35,870 nucleotides of DNA from assembly GCA_003427395.1 (NCBI GenBank), contig BFEA01000019.1, positions 4,836,568 to 4,872,437 of the forward strand, in the 5' to 3' direction. This document shows positions 19,598 through 29,914 of the stretch, piece after piece (positions within the stretch are counted from its first letter, which is position 1; every line of letters starts with the position of its first letter). Origin of the DNA: Chara braunii. Its lineage: Eukaryota > Streptophyta > Charophyceae > Charales > Characeae. The notes under the pieces are model-generated. The model saw only the letters and a list, made by a program, of their open reading frames with translations, was not told the DNA's origin and did not search any database. The position numbers and the translations under genes are program-made.

Positions 19598-20087
19598 CAC
19601 ATCTTTCCTCGCCCATGTTATCCCTCAGGTTGGCCCCACAACTCGACACTCGGTTGCCCCCTCATCGCCAGTTCGTAGGTTAGTATGATTCTCCCTCGTG
19701 CTCTGCACTCCCTCATATGCTTGCTACTTGCGCATTCTCAGTTCCGCTCGTTCGTTGCCGTGTCCGATTGTTGCACCGTTGCCAGACAAGTATACGCCTC
19801 TCTTCTTCAACCTTTGTTCCTCTCTTCGGGTAAAAGTCTTCAACGAATGATTGTACCCTGGCGGTTGACGTGGCCAGCTACAAACAGATCAAAGAAACCA
19901 AACAGGGAGGAAGAAAGTTGTGGAAATGAGCATCCAGAAGAACATGCACTACGACTTCCGATACTATCTTATGAGTACAATGCGCTAGCTGACGAGCATG
20001 AAGAGCACCCTGGCACTGATGCTCACCACGATGATGAGCATGAGAATAGGCTTGAAACGCGCTGCTACGGCGCCCGCTTCACTACTC
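19598..20087. other. Non-genic stretch with a long open frame
   Basis: A frame on the + strand (19685-20320, 211 codons) is open but its product is an irregular mixture with no known domain. It overlaps a MITE-like relic, so I do not call it a gene. Confidence 0.45.
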
Positions 20088-20150
20088 ATCAATGTGCAAA
20101 ATGGGAACCAATCTTTCACTACACCATGGAAAGATACATTGCCATATGCT
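20088..20150 (-). mobile_element. MITE interior relic
   Basis: AATGTGCAAAATGGGAACCA and CATGGAAAGATACATTGCCAT parallel the relic at 19062 and the family interior. No clear termini. Confidence 0.4.
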
Positions 20151-20384
20151 CCCTCGACATCCATGATCGCCCTCGACCAAGTAGGCTCGCACATTCCTCC
20201 TCTGATGTCCCCCTCCTGTTTTGCATGCTTCCTTCTTCTTTACGTCTTCTCCTCACCTGCAATCTTAGTGTCACCCTCTTTCTCTGTTGTGATCCCCTTC
20301 GTCCTCTCCACCGCTGTTGACGTCAACCTGGTCACGCTGTGCTATTCCACAGAGCTCTCGTCAGACGACAGTTCTCAATCGTAC

Positions 20385-20491
20385 GAAAAGAAATGGAACT
20401 TCTATTTTTGGTTTATGTGTGTCGTCCTCGTACTGGGGTCATACTAATCTTCTCTGTATCGTCCAATTTTTACAGATGTCCCGAAGGACTA
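20385..20491 (-). pseudogene. Full-length U6 snRNA-like sequence (probable pseudogene)
   Basis: Read on the minus strand it follows U6 end to end: a GTCCTTCGGGAC 5' hairpin, AAAAATTGGACGATACAGAG, AAGATTAG, a CCCC block, GGACGACACACA, and a T-rich 3' end (TTTCTTTT). The ACAGAGA box is intact, but the following AGC catalytic triad reads AGT and the internal stem-loop region has many changes (for example CCCAGTACGAGGACGAC). No TATA box or plant upstream sequence element is visible at the expected distance, so it is probably inactive. Its 5' end abuts the 3' end of a family B SINE on the same strand. Confidence 0.85.
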
Positions 20492-20492
20492 T

Positions 20493-20620
20493 GCTGCCGG
20501 CCTCGACCTTTGCTCTTGGTTTGGCGGCCCCAAGTAATTCAGAAATTTTGCTTATCTGATGTCATTTGAATTTGAGCTTAGGTATGTATTTCAACGGTTC
20601 AAAGGTGTACCAATTGATCC
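20493..20620 (-). mobile_element. SINE family B copy, directly 5' of the U6-like sequence
   Basis: On the minus strand the head CAATTGGTACACC, GAACCGTTGAAATACA (20581-20616) and the body TTTCTGAATTACTTGGGGCC (20523-20551) match the family B copies at 3028 and 20985. The B box is degraded. The 3' part (GGTCGAGGCCGGCAGC) is a diverged form of the family end ATCTCAAGGCCGTCGCC, and U6 starts within a few bases. Confidence 0.6.
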
Positions 20621-20984
20621 AGACCAACAGTCTCGGAGCTAGTATCGAACCCAGCATGGCTCGCTCTCAACTCTCATAGCAGATCGTGGTTGGCGGAAGG
20701 GGCACCCATCACTCAAGTTTGTTCCGCCTCGTGGGCTAGGCACCCACCGACTTTCATGCGCGTTGAAGTCGACTCCTTGGTCCGTATTTCAACATGGGCT
20801 AGATAGGGAAATTTTGTCGGCATCCCGAACACGCAAAAACCCTTAAGGGCCCGCCAAAAGGGAGACGTACTAAAGATCCTAGACTGATGTGGTGGTCACC
20901 CGTAGAGGTTTCAATCGCTCCCTACTGCAATGCTGGTCACCGCATCCCATGTCGGGAGACACCCCATGCCTGACAAGAAGAGCA
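20621..20984. other. Non-genic stretch
   Basis: No gene. On the minus strand a GGGTTCGATACTAGC motif (about 20641-20656) resembles a B box. GTATTTCAACATGG near 20786 resembles part of the family B head. Both are isolated. Confidence 0.4.
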
Positions 20985-21130
20985 AAGAAATTGAGATACC
21001 AATATTGAACTGGGCCAACTCGCCTGCCGCAAGCAACTCAGAATTATGGTATTTTATTCATCAGCTTCCAGCGGCGTTTGAACCCAGGTCTGTATTTCAA
21101 CAGTTCATGGGTGTACCAACTGTGTTAGGG
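20985..21130 (-). mobile_element. SINE family B copy
   Basis: Read on the minus strand: ACAGTTGGTACACCCATGAA (A-box region), CTGGGTTCAAAC (B box), AATTCTGAGTTGC in the body, and TATCTCAA at the 3' side, in the same order as the 3028 copy. The final GGCCGTCGCC is diverged. This copy has the cleanest head of the family. Confidence 0.7.
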
Positions 21131-21213
21131 TCGTCGGTCCCATGGCCGGCCCTGACACCAACACCGGTACCGTTCCTAAAAGCGGGACTTTGAACAAAAA
21201 GAAACTATAAATA

Positions 21214-21216
<3 letters not shown>

Positions 21217-21268
<52 letters not shown>
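21217..21268. repeat. (TAA)n microsatellite
   Basis: About 17 uninterrupted TAA units. Confidence 0.97.
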
Positions 21269-21269
<1 letters not shown>

Positions 21270-21752
21270 AAAAAATCTTAGGACGTCGTTGAGGAGAAGG
21301 GGGACCACGACACCCCTCTTAGCCTCATCGATTAGGTCCGCGGTTAGGATCGACAAGCAAGACCAAGAGGGATAGCCTCGCCAAACCTTCAACCCGTCGG
21401 CCCTCGACACGCCGCTCCCCCACTTCCTTATCACCGGCCGCTGTCCATTATCCCCGGGTCTACCTGTTGAAAGTTCAACACCGTAACCAATATTGCTAGG
21501 CCCAAGACTGACACTAGTAACAATAAAAATCCATATGAATGGGTACCGTGTCATGCGTGAGTTTACCGAAATCTCTCCTGGTTAAACCTTGGCCCATCGG
21601 ATGACTCCACGACTGCCCAACCCTGACACTTGTCACAAGAAGGAGCCTGGTGCCGCTCATAGCCGTTGTACACCCCTCCCATCACGCTAAAACCGCGTCC
21701 TTGCCATTTCAGTAGTGAAAGTTTAAACTCTTATCTAGTTCAACTTCATTCA
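21269..21752. other. Non-genic stretch
   Basis: Nothing recognised. Confidence 0.45.
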
Positions 21753-22167
21753 TGCATGCCCTTATGGAGACGACGAAAGAACTCTCACTGGTCATCGAAT
21801 ACAACGAAATGCGTTTTTTTACCTCATGCTACGTGAGCCCATGAGTCCTTCAAGTAAAACAAAGATAAACATTTCAAAAAAAATTGCGATACAGGCAGTC
21901 AACCCCGACGTTGGTCATAGGAATGTCGCCTTTGCACGTGCACAATGCATCGATTTTAAACGTACCGACCAAAGGAAAAAAATCACTTAAACCTAGTTTA
22001 ATCAAAAATAAAAGTTGGTCGGTAACTGTATCGCAATTTTTTTTGAAATGTTTATCTTTGTTTTACTTGAAGGACTCATGGGCTCACGTAGCATGAGGTA
22101 AAAAAATGCATTTCGTTGTATTCGATGACCAGTGAGAGTTCTTTCGTCGTCTCCATAAGGGCATGCA
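21753..22167. repeat. 415 bp fold-back: two 142 bp near-identical inverted arms
   Basis: The left arm (21753-21894) begins TGCATGCCCTTATGGAGACG and the right arm (22026-22167) is its reverse complement with one difference (G versus A just before a T7 run) over 142 bases. The 131 base spacer is unrelated. A transcript would form a very long perfect hairpin. No TSD is obvious: the outer flanks are TTCATTCA on the left and AGAAAAAA on the right. No protein is encoded. It could be a young fold-back transposon, an inverted duplication generating small RNAs, or an assembly/library artefact; sequence alone does not decide. Confidence 0.95.
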
Positions 22168-23179
22168 AGAAAAAAAGATCACACACACCTACAAAGTTGC
22201 GCGCCCTCATATTCCATATTCTTCCTTTGAACACACAACTGGTAAAAAAGAAAGAAAATTGGTTGCGGCTCGCATGACGCACCCAACTTTCACTCCCAAT
22301 TTTTGAATTAAACTTTTTGTTTGCTATCATTTGCAAAAAATTGGGCGGATACCTTTGTAAGGGTATTAACACCGACATCGCCCTAGCCAGGCACACCCTT
22401 AATATTTGCTGAGGCGCGGGATGAAGAAATGTGGAAAAGAAAGGAATATTAAAAATTCATGATGAACTGTCCACCTATTTTAGTCACACTAGGTCCACAG
22501 TCAACAATTTTAAACGTCTTGACTACATTGTTAAGGAAACCCTAAGGAAAAATTTAAAATTGTGCATCACGTGCGTGAGCCACTCCCGAGGCGAGTGGCC
22601 TGCGAGCGTGTCACCAGAGAACGTTGCGAGCAAGCCACGTACTCGCAATTTAGGAAAGATGTTGGGTTGGATAGTTGGCTGGTTGAAAGAGTGTCGTGTT
22701 CTTCTGGATTGTCAGTCGAACGTTTGGTCCATCACGAGAAGAACTAACCCCTCAACCGGCCCAAAAACCCGAAAAATAGGGTGCGTTTGGTGATTGGTTC
22801 CCATTGCCATCGATACAATGCAGATGGTGATGGGAATCTTATGATGACGAGGAAGCTCCCCCGTCATGTATCTCCCGTAAACCACCAGTACCTCCCCCAC
22901 TATTAGGAAATTACGTGATGCTGGCCAGTACCCGAACTTTTCAGGGGTTGGACACAGGGTCGGCAGTGTTCCATAAATCGTACTTTTCTTTTGCCCGTGC
23001 ACGAAAGGAAAAAAAAAAAAGAAGTCGTTGTACTGCAATGATGTCGCGCAGGGTAATCTAGGAGACCGTCTTCACTGTCTTGAATGCATCTCACCACAAA
23101 GACGGTCACATTCTGAAACTTGTTGTTTTCTCTTTTTTATTTTTCTTTTGTTTGTTATATGTCCTCTGCCAACGAGGCA
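22168..23179. other. Non-genic stretch
   Basis: No gene, RNA or repeat recognised. The open frames have no known domain. Confidence 0.5.
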
Positions 23180-23545
23180 GGGCAGAATCTGTGATCTGCT
23201 CTAGCTGTGTTTCCTCAGATGATTGTAACACTGATGCATCCAGCCGTTTTCAAGGCCAAATCCGTGTTTTCGTTTTTTTTGTTTTTTTTTTTTCTTTTTC
23301 TGGAATCGGACAATATGAATCCGTGATCTGCTCGAGCTGTGTTTCCTCAGAGGATTGTAACCCTGATCGCACTGACACTTACGAGAATGTATCTTGCCAT
23401 TTTCACGGCCGAATCCGTGTTTCTGTCTTTTTTTTTTTCTTTTGAGTTTCTGGAATCTGACAACCTGGCCACGGGGCTGAGATGCCCTAACTGAGGGCAC
23501 ACTCACACTAACACTTCCGAGAATGTATACAGCTGCAATCACGCC
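23180..23545. repeat. Degenerate tandem repeat, about 2.5 copies
   Basis: GAATC(T/C)GTGATCTGCTC, AGCTGTGTTTCCTCAGA and GATTGTAAC recur 132 bases apart, each followed by a CGTTTTC/ACGG block, a TCCGTGTTT phrase and a T-run. A third partial copy repeats CACT(G/A)ACACTT(A/C)CGAGAATG near 23505. Confidence 0.75.
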
Positions 23546-24755
23546 CAGAGCTTTATTTGGTTTCCTTTGTTTTATGAGTTTTCATGGCCGCAACTTTTTT
23601 TTGTTTGTTCTTCCTGTGAGAGTACCATAAAAAAATGGAGTGGAACCCAGGCTCGGCAAAACTCGGAGCGCAATGAAAATCAAGGTCCACAAAACCAGGC
23701 TCGGAGGTACTGGTGGTTTAAGGATCGCATTTAGCCTTAAGGGTTATGTCTCGTCCAAGACAAACAAGCGTCGTAAGGCGATTTGGTAAAAAAATTCATT
23801 ACGAATATTTGTTTGATCTTAAAGTCCAAAGGTTCTTTGTAGTATTATGAAATGAGTCTGCAAGTTGACCAACCGACCATACATGACACTTCACAACGGG
23901 TAGTCCTTAAGGGTTCAGAATTCGCTTGTCGCCTCACGATTCGGACATACCACGAGTGCGACTGTGGGGCGTTGAAAGCCGAAGGGCGAATTTCATATTG
24001 AAAAGGGGCTAGGTAAACGAGAAATGAGTCATTTATGTATATTTCAAAAGTAAAGTCATGTGGCTGATTTTTCCCCATCCTAGTCTACCAACGAGTCGTG
24101 CTCGAGAGATGAGTGGTTCGAGCAACGATTCATATACAAGTTCATTTCGGTCGTTAACCACATGTACCCCCTATGTTACAACACACGAAAACGCCCTCGG
24201 TCGGTCCGCGTCTGCGACTGGAAGTAAAAACTCTCGTACTTGGATTGATATCTCTACTTGGACAAACTCATCTTCAAGTTGGGATGATGACAACTCTCAT
24301 CAGTGGAGGTAAGTTGTAGCTCACGGTATCGTATCCTGTCATAGGAGTCTGTGAGGTAAAGTTGGTGCACTCGACTACTAGAGTGGCAATGCTCCATGCC
24401 ATCTTGCATCTTCCACTCATGTGGGACACGACCGGGATGGTCCCTTATCAAGACTGATGCGCTAAACAATATGTTCCCACAATTTTTTTATTTTTATTAA
24501 AATAAAACCATCATCAATATATTGCATAATGAGACGAGGTTGTGAACCTTACAACTGTACTGAGAATACTGGGGCCATTACCCAACTTAGGCTCGTGCTG
24601 GAAACCGGGTCTAGCGTCCCATTCAATAAGACATTTTCAAAAAAAACACTTGTAGTCAGGATAACCAACATTTGGGACGGACCGAACGTCCGAACCCGAA
24701 CGCCCGAACGTATGGGACGCCTTGGGGGTACGTTTGGCCGTTCGAGCCGAGGACA
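23546..24755. other. Non-genic stretch
   Basis: Nothing recognised. A GAACG-rich stretch occurs near 24680-24715. Confidence 0.5.
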
Positions 24756-24947
24756 AAAAAAAAAAAAAAAAAAATAAAAAAAACTCTAAAAAAAGATATG
24801 TTATGAAGAAAAATAAATAAAGCAAGATTTGCCTGAGCATTATATCCAAATTCCTTACCAAATTTGAAATAAAAATAAAATACGAAAAAAAAAAAATAAT
24901 AATAAAAATAATAAAAATAATAAAAATAAAAATGAATTAAATTTAGC

Positions 24948-25300
24948 GAGTGTGCGAGCACATTTTCAACACCGCCATCTTTGGAGATTTTTCTTTTTTT
25001 TTTGGCATAGTTAAATGCCCTGAAAATTTACAGATGTGTACTTCAGACAATGCAAAACCCACTAAAACAATTTCAAAAAATAATAAAATTGTTTAGACCC
25101 TGAACTAAAGTGAAAACAAAAAGTAAAAAGTGAAACAAACGTGGGCGAGCACGTTTTGAGACCACCATATTTGGCGATTTTTAATTCTTATTTGGCTGAG
25201 CCAAATGACTTGAAAATGTATAGGTATGTAGCTCATGTCATAGAGAACTCACAAAACAAAAAAAACAAAAAAAACAGTTATTTTTAGGCCCCGAAATAAG
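24948..25300. repeat. ~190 bp imperfect tandem duplication
   Basis: The two units (from about 24948 and 25139) share GCGAGCAC(A/G)TTTT, a CACC..CCAT block, TTTGG(A/C)GATTTTT, a TGAAAAT(T/G)TA block and an A-rich end. A-rich DNA surrounds it. Confidence 0.7.
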
Positions 25301-25370
25301 TTTTGGCGGGGGCTGGACGTCGTCAAGTTCAGACCCCGTACGCGACCCCGAACGCCCGTACGTACAAAGG

Positions 25371-25850
25371 TCTGCCTGGGGACCTCTGTACGTACGGGCT
25401 GGTGACCCTGCTTGTAGTACCAAAAGATCTCTTAGCTCAAATGAAAATTCTTATACACAAAGAGTATGAACTCATAAGAGCATTCCTCATCCAATACTAC
25501 CGAAGAAGAGGTCATAAGAGCATTCCTCATCCAATACTACCAAAGAAAGTTCAACACCCGAGGTTGTAGGTCTCCCCATCCGAAACTCCTAAAATTATAT
25601 GAAGTGGTTAAAGTATTCTAAAGCAGTTTTCTGCTTGGGGACCTCTGTACGTACGGGCTGGTGACCCTGCTTGTAGTACAAAAAGATCTTTTAGCTCAAA
25701 TGAAAATTCTTATACACAAAGAGTATGAACTCATAAGAGCATTCCTCATCCAATACTACCGAAAAAAGTTCAACACCCGAGGTTGTAGGTCTCCCCACCC
25801 GAAACTCCTAAAATTATATGAAGTGGTTAAAGTATCTGAAAACAGTTTCA
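25371..25850. repeat. Direct tandem duplication (259 and about 220 bp) with an inner duplication
   Basis: Both units begin TCTGC(C/T)TGGGGACCTCTGTA and run nearly identically through CTCAAATGAAAATTCTTATA to AAGTTCAACACCCGAGGTTG and a TGAAGTGGTTAAAGTAT end. The first unit holds an extra 37 base internal duplication of GTCATAAGAGCATTCCTCAT. The high identity indicates a recent event. The frame stays open across parts, but the product is not recognisable. Confidence 0.9.
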
Positions 25851-26279
25851 GACCCCCTCATCAAAGCATTTGGATGAGGGGATCTGAAACCGTTTTTAAA
25901 ACTTCAACCACTTCCGGTCGTTTCAAACGTTTCAGGTCTTCCTACTTGAAATTCATGAAATGGCCTAAAGTGTCTGAAAATGTAAAAGTCGTTTGCGATA
26001 CCCCGATCCAACCATGTGGATGATAAAACCTGAAACTGCTTTCGAAAGCTTCAACCACTTCAGGTCATTTCAAAGGTTTCAAGTCTCCCCACATGAAACT
26101 TCTGACCTAAAGTGTCACACAACAATAATGAACCAAAATAAAAACAGGCAAAAAAAAAAACAATAACAAAAAATCATACACTCAAACCAAATGAAACTCA
26201 TGAAATGACATGAAGTGTCTTAAGGCTATTTCAATGGTTTCAGATCTCTCCTAACCAACTTCAAAATTTTTTATTATGA

Positions 26280-27780
26280 AATTTTAGGAGGTTGTTAACC
26301 ACTTGTGCATGATGGTTGAGCACTCAAGGGGCTTTCCCGAGCTTCAAACATTTTGCTTGCTAAAACCTCAGGCTCATTTCATCTAATGTCTTAAGATGAC
26401 TGTCGCTGATTTCTGTTTTACAATAAATTAAAGGAATCGTCGATGAGGCCGTGGAGGGATAAATTTCACCACCCAAGTGTTTAGTTAATGGATCCACCTT
26501 GAAAGTATCTGTTGTACCTAACAGGTTAGCCACTTTTCCTTTATTACACTCTTGAACACACACTGTTCTTCGGTTCGCCGTCTCCAAGGCAGTATGCTCA
26601 TTTAGGAAGTGAGGGTTCATGCTCTGAGTTGGTCCAACTGAAATGCATCACTCTTCAACTCTGACACCTGGCACCAAATCAGAATCTACTATATTCTAAG
26701 CCCTACCTAGTGATTCATTTACATAAACCTTTGTACCTATTGTGTGGTTTGTTTTTTGTTATAGGAGGGTAACCATGCGAGGAGGGATTGCCACCTTCAG
26801 ATGAAGTTTGCACCGAAATTCTGACATTGTGCAGATTTTTTTATTTTTTCTTGTTTTTATTTTTGTGTGACATATATGTGCTTTATGGTACGTTAGTTGT
26901 CCAGTTTCGACATATTTGGATTAAAAAAAAAAAAAGGCATTTCGTTGAATTCGTTAGACGCTTCATTTTTAACCCGGACAATGTTTCTGTCTCAGGGTTT
27001 TATAGTTTTTTTTTTTCATCTCCTGCTTTGTTTTTTCATGTTTGTACTATGGGTCCATATCATTTGTTTTTTAAATTGTCGACGGATTTCGAATTGAAAT
27101 TGCCGGCAAAAACGACGAATATTTGACCCACCGTTAACCATCTTTTGCCATGTGTATAGAGTGTCCCTCCGCACCGAAGAGTCGGATCTCCTATTGGCAA
27201 AAAAAAAAATTAGGCAGCATAACCAAACATCATTAGGATTAGATGAAAACATGTGTTGATCATTACTATGTATCCTCCTATGCACAACCACAATTTATTA
27301 GGGTCGTCAAACATGGTCTTAAGTACCCATTTTGCCAGTAGTGTCAAGTTATGTTGTTGGAGGTTTAAAATACAAGTCCCCATTGAGCTCGTGGCAATGT
27401 TACTGCTTCACAAGCAACTTTGGTTATGTAACACTCATCTTCCTTTGCATCCGGTTTCCAAAGATACCTTGAGGAACATCTCTCAATCTGCAAATCGGTT
27501 GTTTTTCTTAAAATGATAAAAGACAAGGAAAACCATAATAGCGAAAGATCCATCGCTGAGAAAACCAAGGCTCGTCCGAAAAATGACAACTTGTGATTTC
27601 TCTGTCATTTCAAGATCCTTGTCAAAACTTTGCCCACCAAAAACCGGTCGTTCCACTTGGAACAGTCAGAAATGGATACTTGAATCCCTAAGAAGCGTTC
27701 CGAACTCTCTCTCGGCACTCATCTCAAATCCTTATCTACCTCAAAGGTCTGAGATTCGAAGCACAAGTGGTTAACGGGTA
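26280..27780. other. Unrecognised stretch within the palindrome field
   Basis: No supported gene. A minus-strand frame (26360-26620, 86 codons) and another (27365-27589, 74 codons) look loosely protein-like but match nothing I know. A broken copia-type element is conceivable but unproven. Confidence 0.35.
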
Positions 27781-28301
27781 GCTGAAAATTAAGGAATGAA
27801 AATTATGAAGTGATAGTTTTTGGTAGTTTGAAAATTCCGAATGGTCCTCAAGTGGTGAAAGGTCCGAAGACCCTGAAAACCACCTGTTTAGGTAGGCAAC
27901 ATTCTTAAGTGGTGAAGTCGGAGTTTTTGGCAGTCTGAAAATCCTGAATGGTCCTGAAGTGGTGAGAGATGGTTAACGAGTGCATATATTTTCAGGTCTC
28001 CTTTCCAGGCAGTTCAACCACTTTAGGTTACTACACCACTTTCAGATTATGCGTGGATCTATCTATACATGGGGTTGTCTGAAACTGCCTTCAGGCAGTT
28101 CAACCACTTCAGGTTGATACACCACTTTCAGATTGCCTACAGATCCATTGCAGATGATGGGATGGGGGTACCAGAAACCCCTTTTAGAAGCTTCAGCCAC
28201 TTCATAGTTTCAAGTCCCCACCTGAAATTCATGAAATGATGTGAAGTGGCTGAAGCTTCTGAAAGGGGTTTCAGGTCCCCACCTGAAATTCCTGCAATGA
28301 T

Positions 28302-28401
28302 CTGAAGTGGTTGAAGCTTCTGAAAGGGGTTTCAGGTACCCCCATCCAAATGGTTGGATGAGGGTACCTGAAACCCCTTTCAGAAGCTTCAGCCACTTCA
28401 G
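28302..28401. repeat. 100 bp near-perfect palindrome
   Basis: The 40 base arms (CTGAAGTGG..GGTTTCAGGTACCC and complement) differ at one position. The centre CATCCAA/TTGGATG also pairs, leaving almost no loop. Confidence 0.95.
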
Positions 28402-28521
28402 CGGTTTTAGGTCCCCACCTGAAATTCCTCAAATGACCTGNAGGGTACCTGAAACCCCTTTCAGAAGCTTCAGCCACTTCAGCGGTTTTAGGTCCCCACC
28501 TGAAATTCCTCAAATGACCTG
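28361..28521. other. 80 bp duplication across a single N (probable assembly join)
   Basis: The 80 bases before the N at 28441 (28361-28440) are identical to the 80 bases after it (28442-28521). This looks like two contig ends overlapping and being joined without merging. If merged, only one copy would be real. Confidence 0.85.
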
Positions 28522-28618
28522 AAGTGGCTGAATCTTTTGAAAGGGGTTTCAGGTACCCCCATCCAACCATTTGGATAAGGGTACCTGAAACCCCTTTCAG
28601 AAGCTTCAGCCACTTCAG
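28519..28618. repeat. 100 bp near-perfect palindrome, second copy
   Basis: The same arms and centre as 28302-28401 (CTGAAGTGGCTGAATCTTTT and so on), with a few mismatches, including TTTT versus TTCT and a centre CAACCATTTGG. Confidence 0.92.
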
Positions 28619-28985
28619 CGGTTTCAGGTCTCTACCTGAAATTCCTGAAATTCCTGAAATGACCTGAAGTGGCTGAGAAAACAGACAAAAAAAAAAAAAA
28701 AACATAAAACTTGTCCTGCCCAAAACTTTTGAAACGAAATGAAATGTCTTCAGGCCATTTCAACAGTTTCAGACCACTGCAGAAACTTTCGTTCTGAAAT
28801 TTCAGGTGGTCGTTAACCGCGAATGGAAGTGGCGAAAGGTTCGAAGACCCTGAAAACCACATGTTTAGGCGGACTACATCCTGAAGTGGTGAAGGGTGTC
28901 CTGAAGAGGTGAAAGGTCCAAAGACCCTGGAAACCACCTGTTTAGGCAAGCTGCATCTTGAAGTGGTGGAGGGTGTCTTGAAGCG

Positions 28986-29317
28986 GTGATGAAAAATACA
29001 ACTGTTGTTAACCTTCTCTCATTCGAGGAGAAAATAAATAGACTTGTTCCAGTTTATTGAAGTCTCAGAAATAACACAATAAATATATAAAAAACACGTC
29101 TCAATTCAACCAACGCAACAGTAGAGTTTTCGCAAGTTAAAGTACAAAACAAAAAATTCCCAGAATTAAATAATCATTATACAGTAAAATTACATTCTAA
29201 ATTTTAAATTTGCATTCCATCTTTAAAAATATCATTCCAATTTTAAAATTTTCCACCTTACTTGAAACCTTTCCTTCCAAGAATGGGGTATCCCTTCTTA
29301 TTTGAACTGCATGCTAG
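28986..29317. other. AT-rich non-genic stretch
   Basis: AT-rich. GCATTCCATCTTTAAAA near 29210-29228 resembles the end of the hairpin element at 29318, perhaps a fragment. No gene. Confidence 0.45.
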
Positions 29318-29484
29318 AGATGGAATGAAAGTCTGGATGAGTTCATGAAATATTTTAATTGGATTGTTATTCTAAGTCCAGTCATAAATAGGTTAATCCA
29401 ATCTAAATTAGAAGATATTTGTTGTCGTAAAATGAAAGTCTAATTAAAATATTTCATAAACTCGTCAAGACTTTCATTCCATCT
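29318..29484. mobile_element. 167 bp hairpin-forming inverted repeat (MITE-like)
   Basis: The left arm AGATGGAATGAAAGTCTGGA continues to AATATTTTAATTGGAT. The right arm (29438-29484) is its reverse complement with about five mismatches in 47 bases. The loop is about 73 bases. Flanking TSDs are unclear. It could be a MITE or a hairpin RNA precursor. Confidence 0.75.
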
Positions 29485-29890
29485 TAAACAAATAGATATA
29501 GTTGGAAGAGAAAAGTCATATTTAGACGGAAACTTATCAAATTGAATTAAAAATTTTAGAATTGGACGATCATTGAAATGATAATTCATAAATATAAAGG
29601 ATTTTTTTTTTATGGAATGTTTTTTCAATTTTCATTTCTCGTGGGAATTTTTCTGTTGTAAGATCATATGCAATTGTCCCCTCTCTTCCAACGGAGAAAA
29701 TGAAATAACTTTAGACCACTAATTGAGGGGTTAAATCTTATATATTATCTAATAAAATTTAAAATTGTAATACAAAGACCAAGGAGGATGATCAACACTC
29801 TTGCCTTATAGATCGAAAAATGTGAAGTTTTTTTAACAGGCGGCAATCGAGAAGCAGTGTCACCAAGAAGGGGGGGATATGAAGAACATG
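29485..29890. other. AT-rich non-genic stretch
   Basis: No gene recognised. Confidence 0.45.
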
Positions 29891-29914
29891 GAGATAAAAA
29901 AAATTGGGAAGAGG

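Larger units (their letters stand above)
27813..28978. repeat. ~67 bp repeat, three copies
   Basis: A unit with GTG(A/C)(A/G)AAGG, CGAAGACCCTG(A/G)AAACCAC, TGTTTAGG and then CTTGAAGTGGTG-like bases occurs at about 27849-27920, 28826-28899 and 28905-28978. Two flanking copies of GTTTTTGG(T/C)AGT(T/C)TGAAAAT lie at 27813 and 27923. Confidence 0.75.
25820..28985. repeat. Field of palindromic CTGAAGTGG-type repeats
   Basis: Blocks built from CTGAAGTGG, (T/C)TGAAGCTTCTGAAAGGGG and TTTCAGGT(A)CCC recur in both orientations. They form near-perfect hairpins (25820-25914, 28167-28280, 28302-28401, 28519-28618) and decayed versions between (for example 25975-26075, 28001-28130). The middle (26280-27780) is mostly free of them. 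No coding region is supported. Confidence 0.9.

Noticed and set aside
19685-20320. 211-codon frame on the plus strand
   Set aside because: No known domain; it crosses a MITE-like relic and has an irregular composition.
20385-20491. Functional U6 gene
   Set aside because: No TATA or upstream element, changed AGC triad and many internal stem-loop changes.
26360-27589. Copia-like polyprotein pieces on the minus strand
   Set aside because: A phrase KVACEAVTLP resembled the end of a copia RNase H block, but no catalytic motif or ordered domains could be found.
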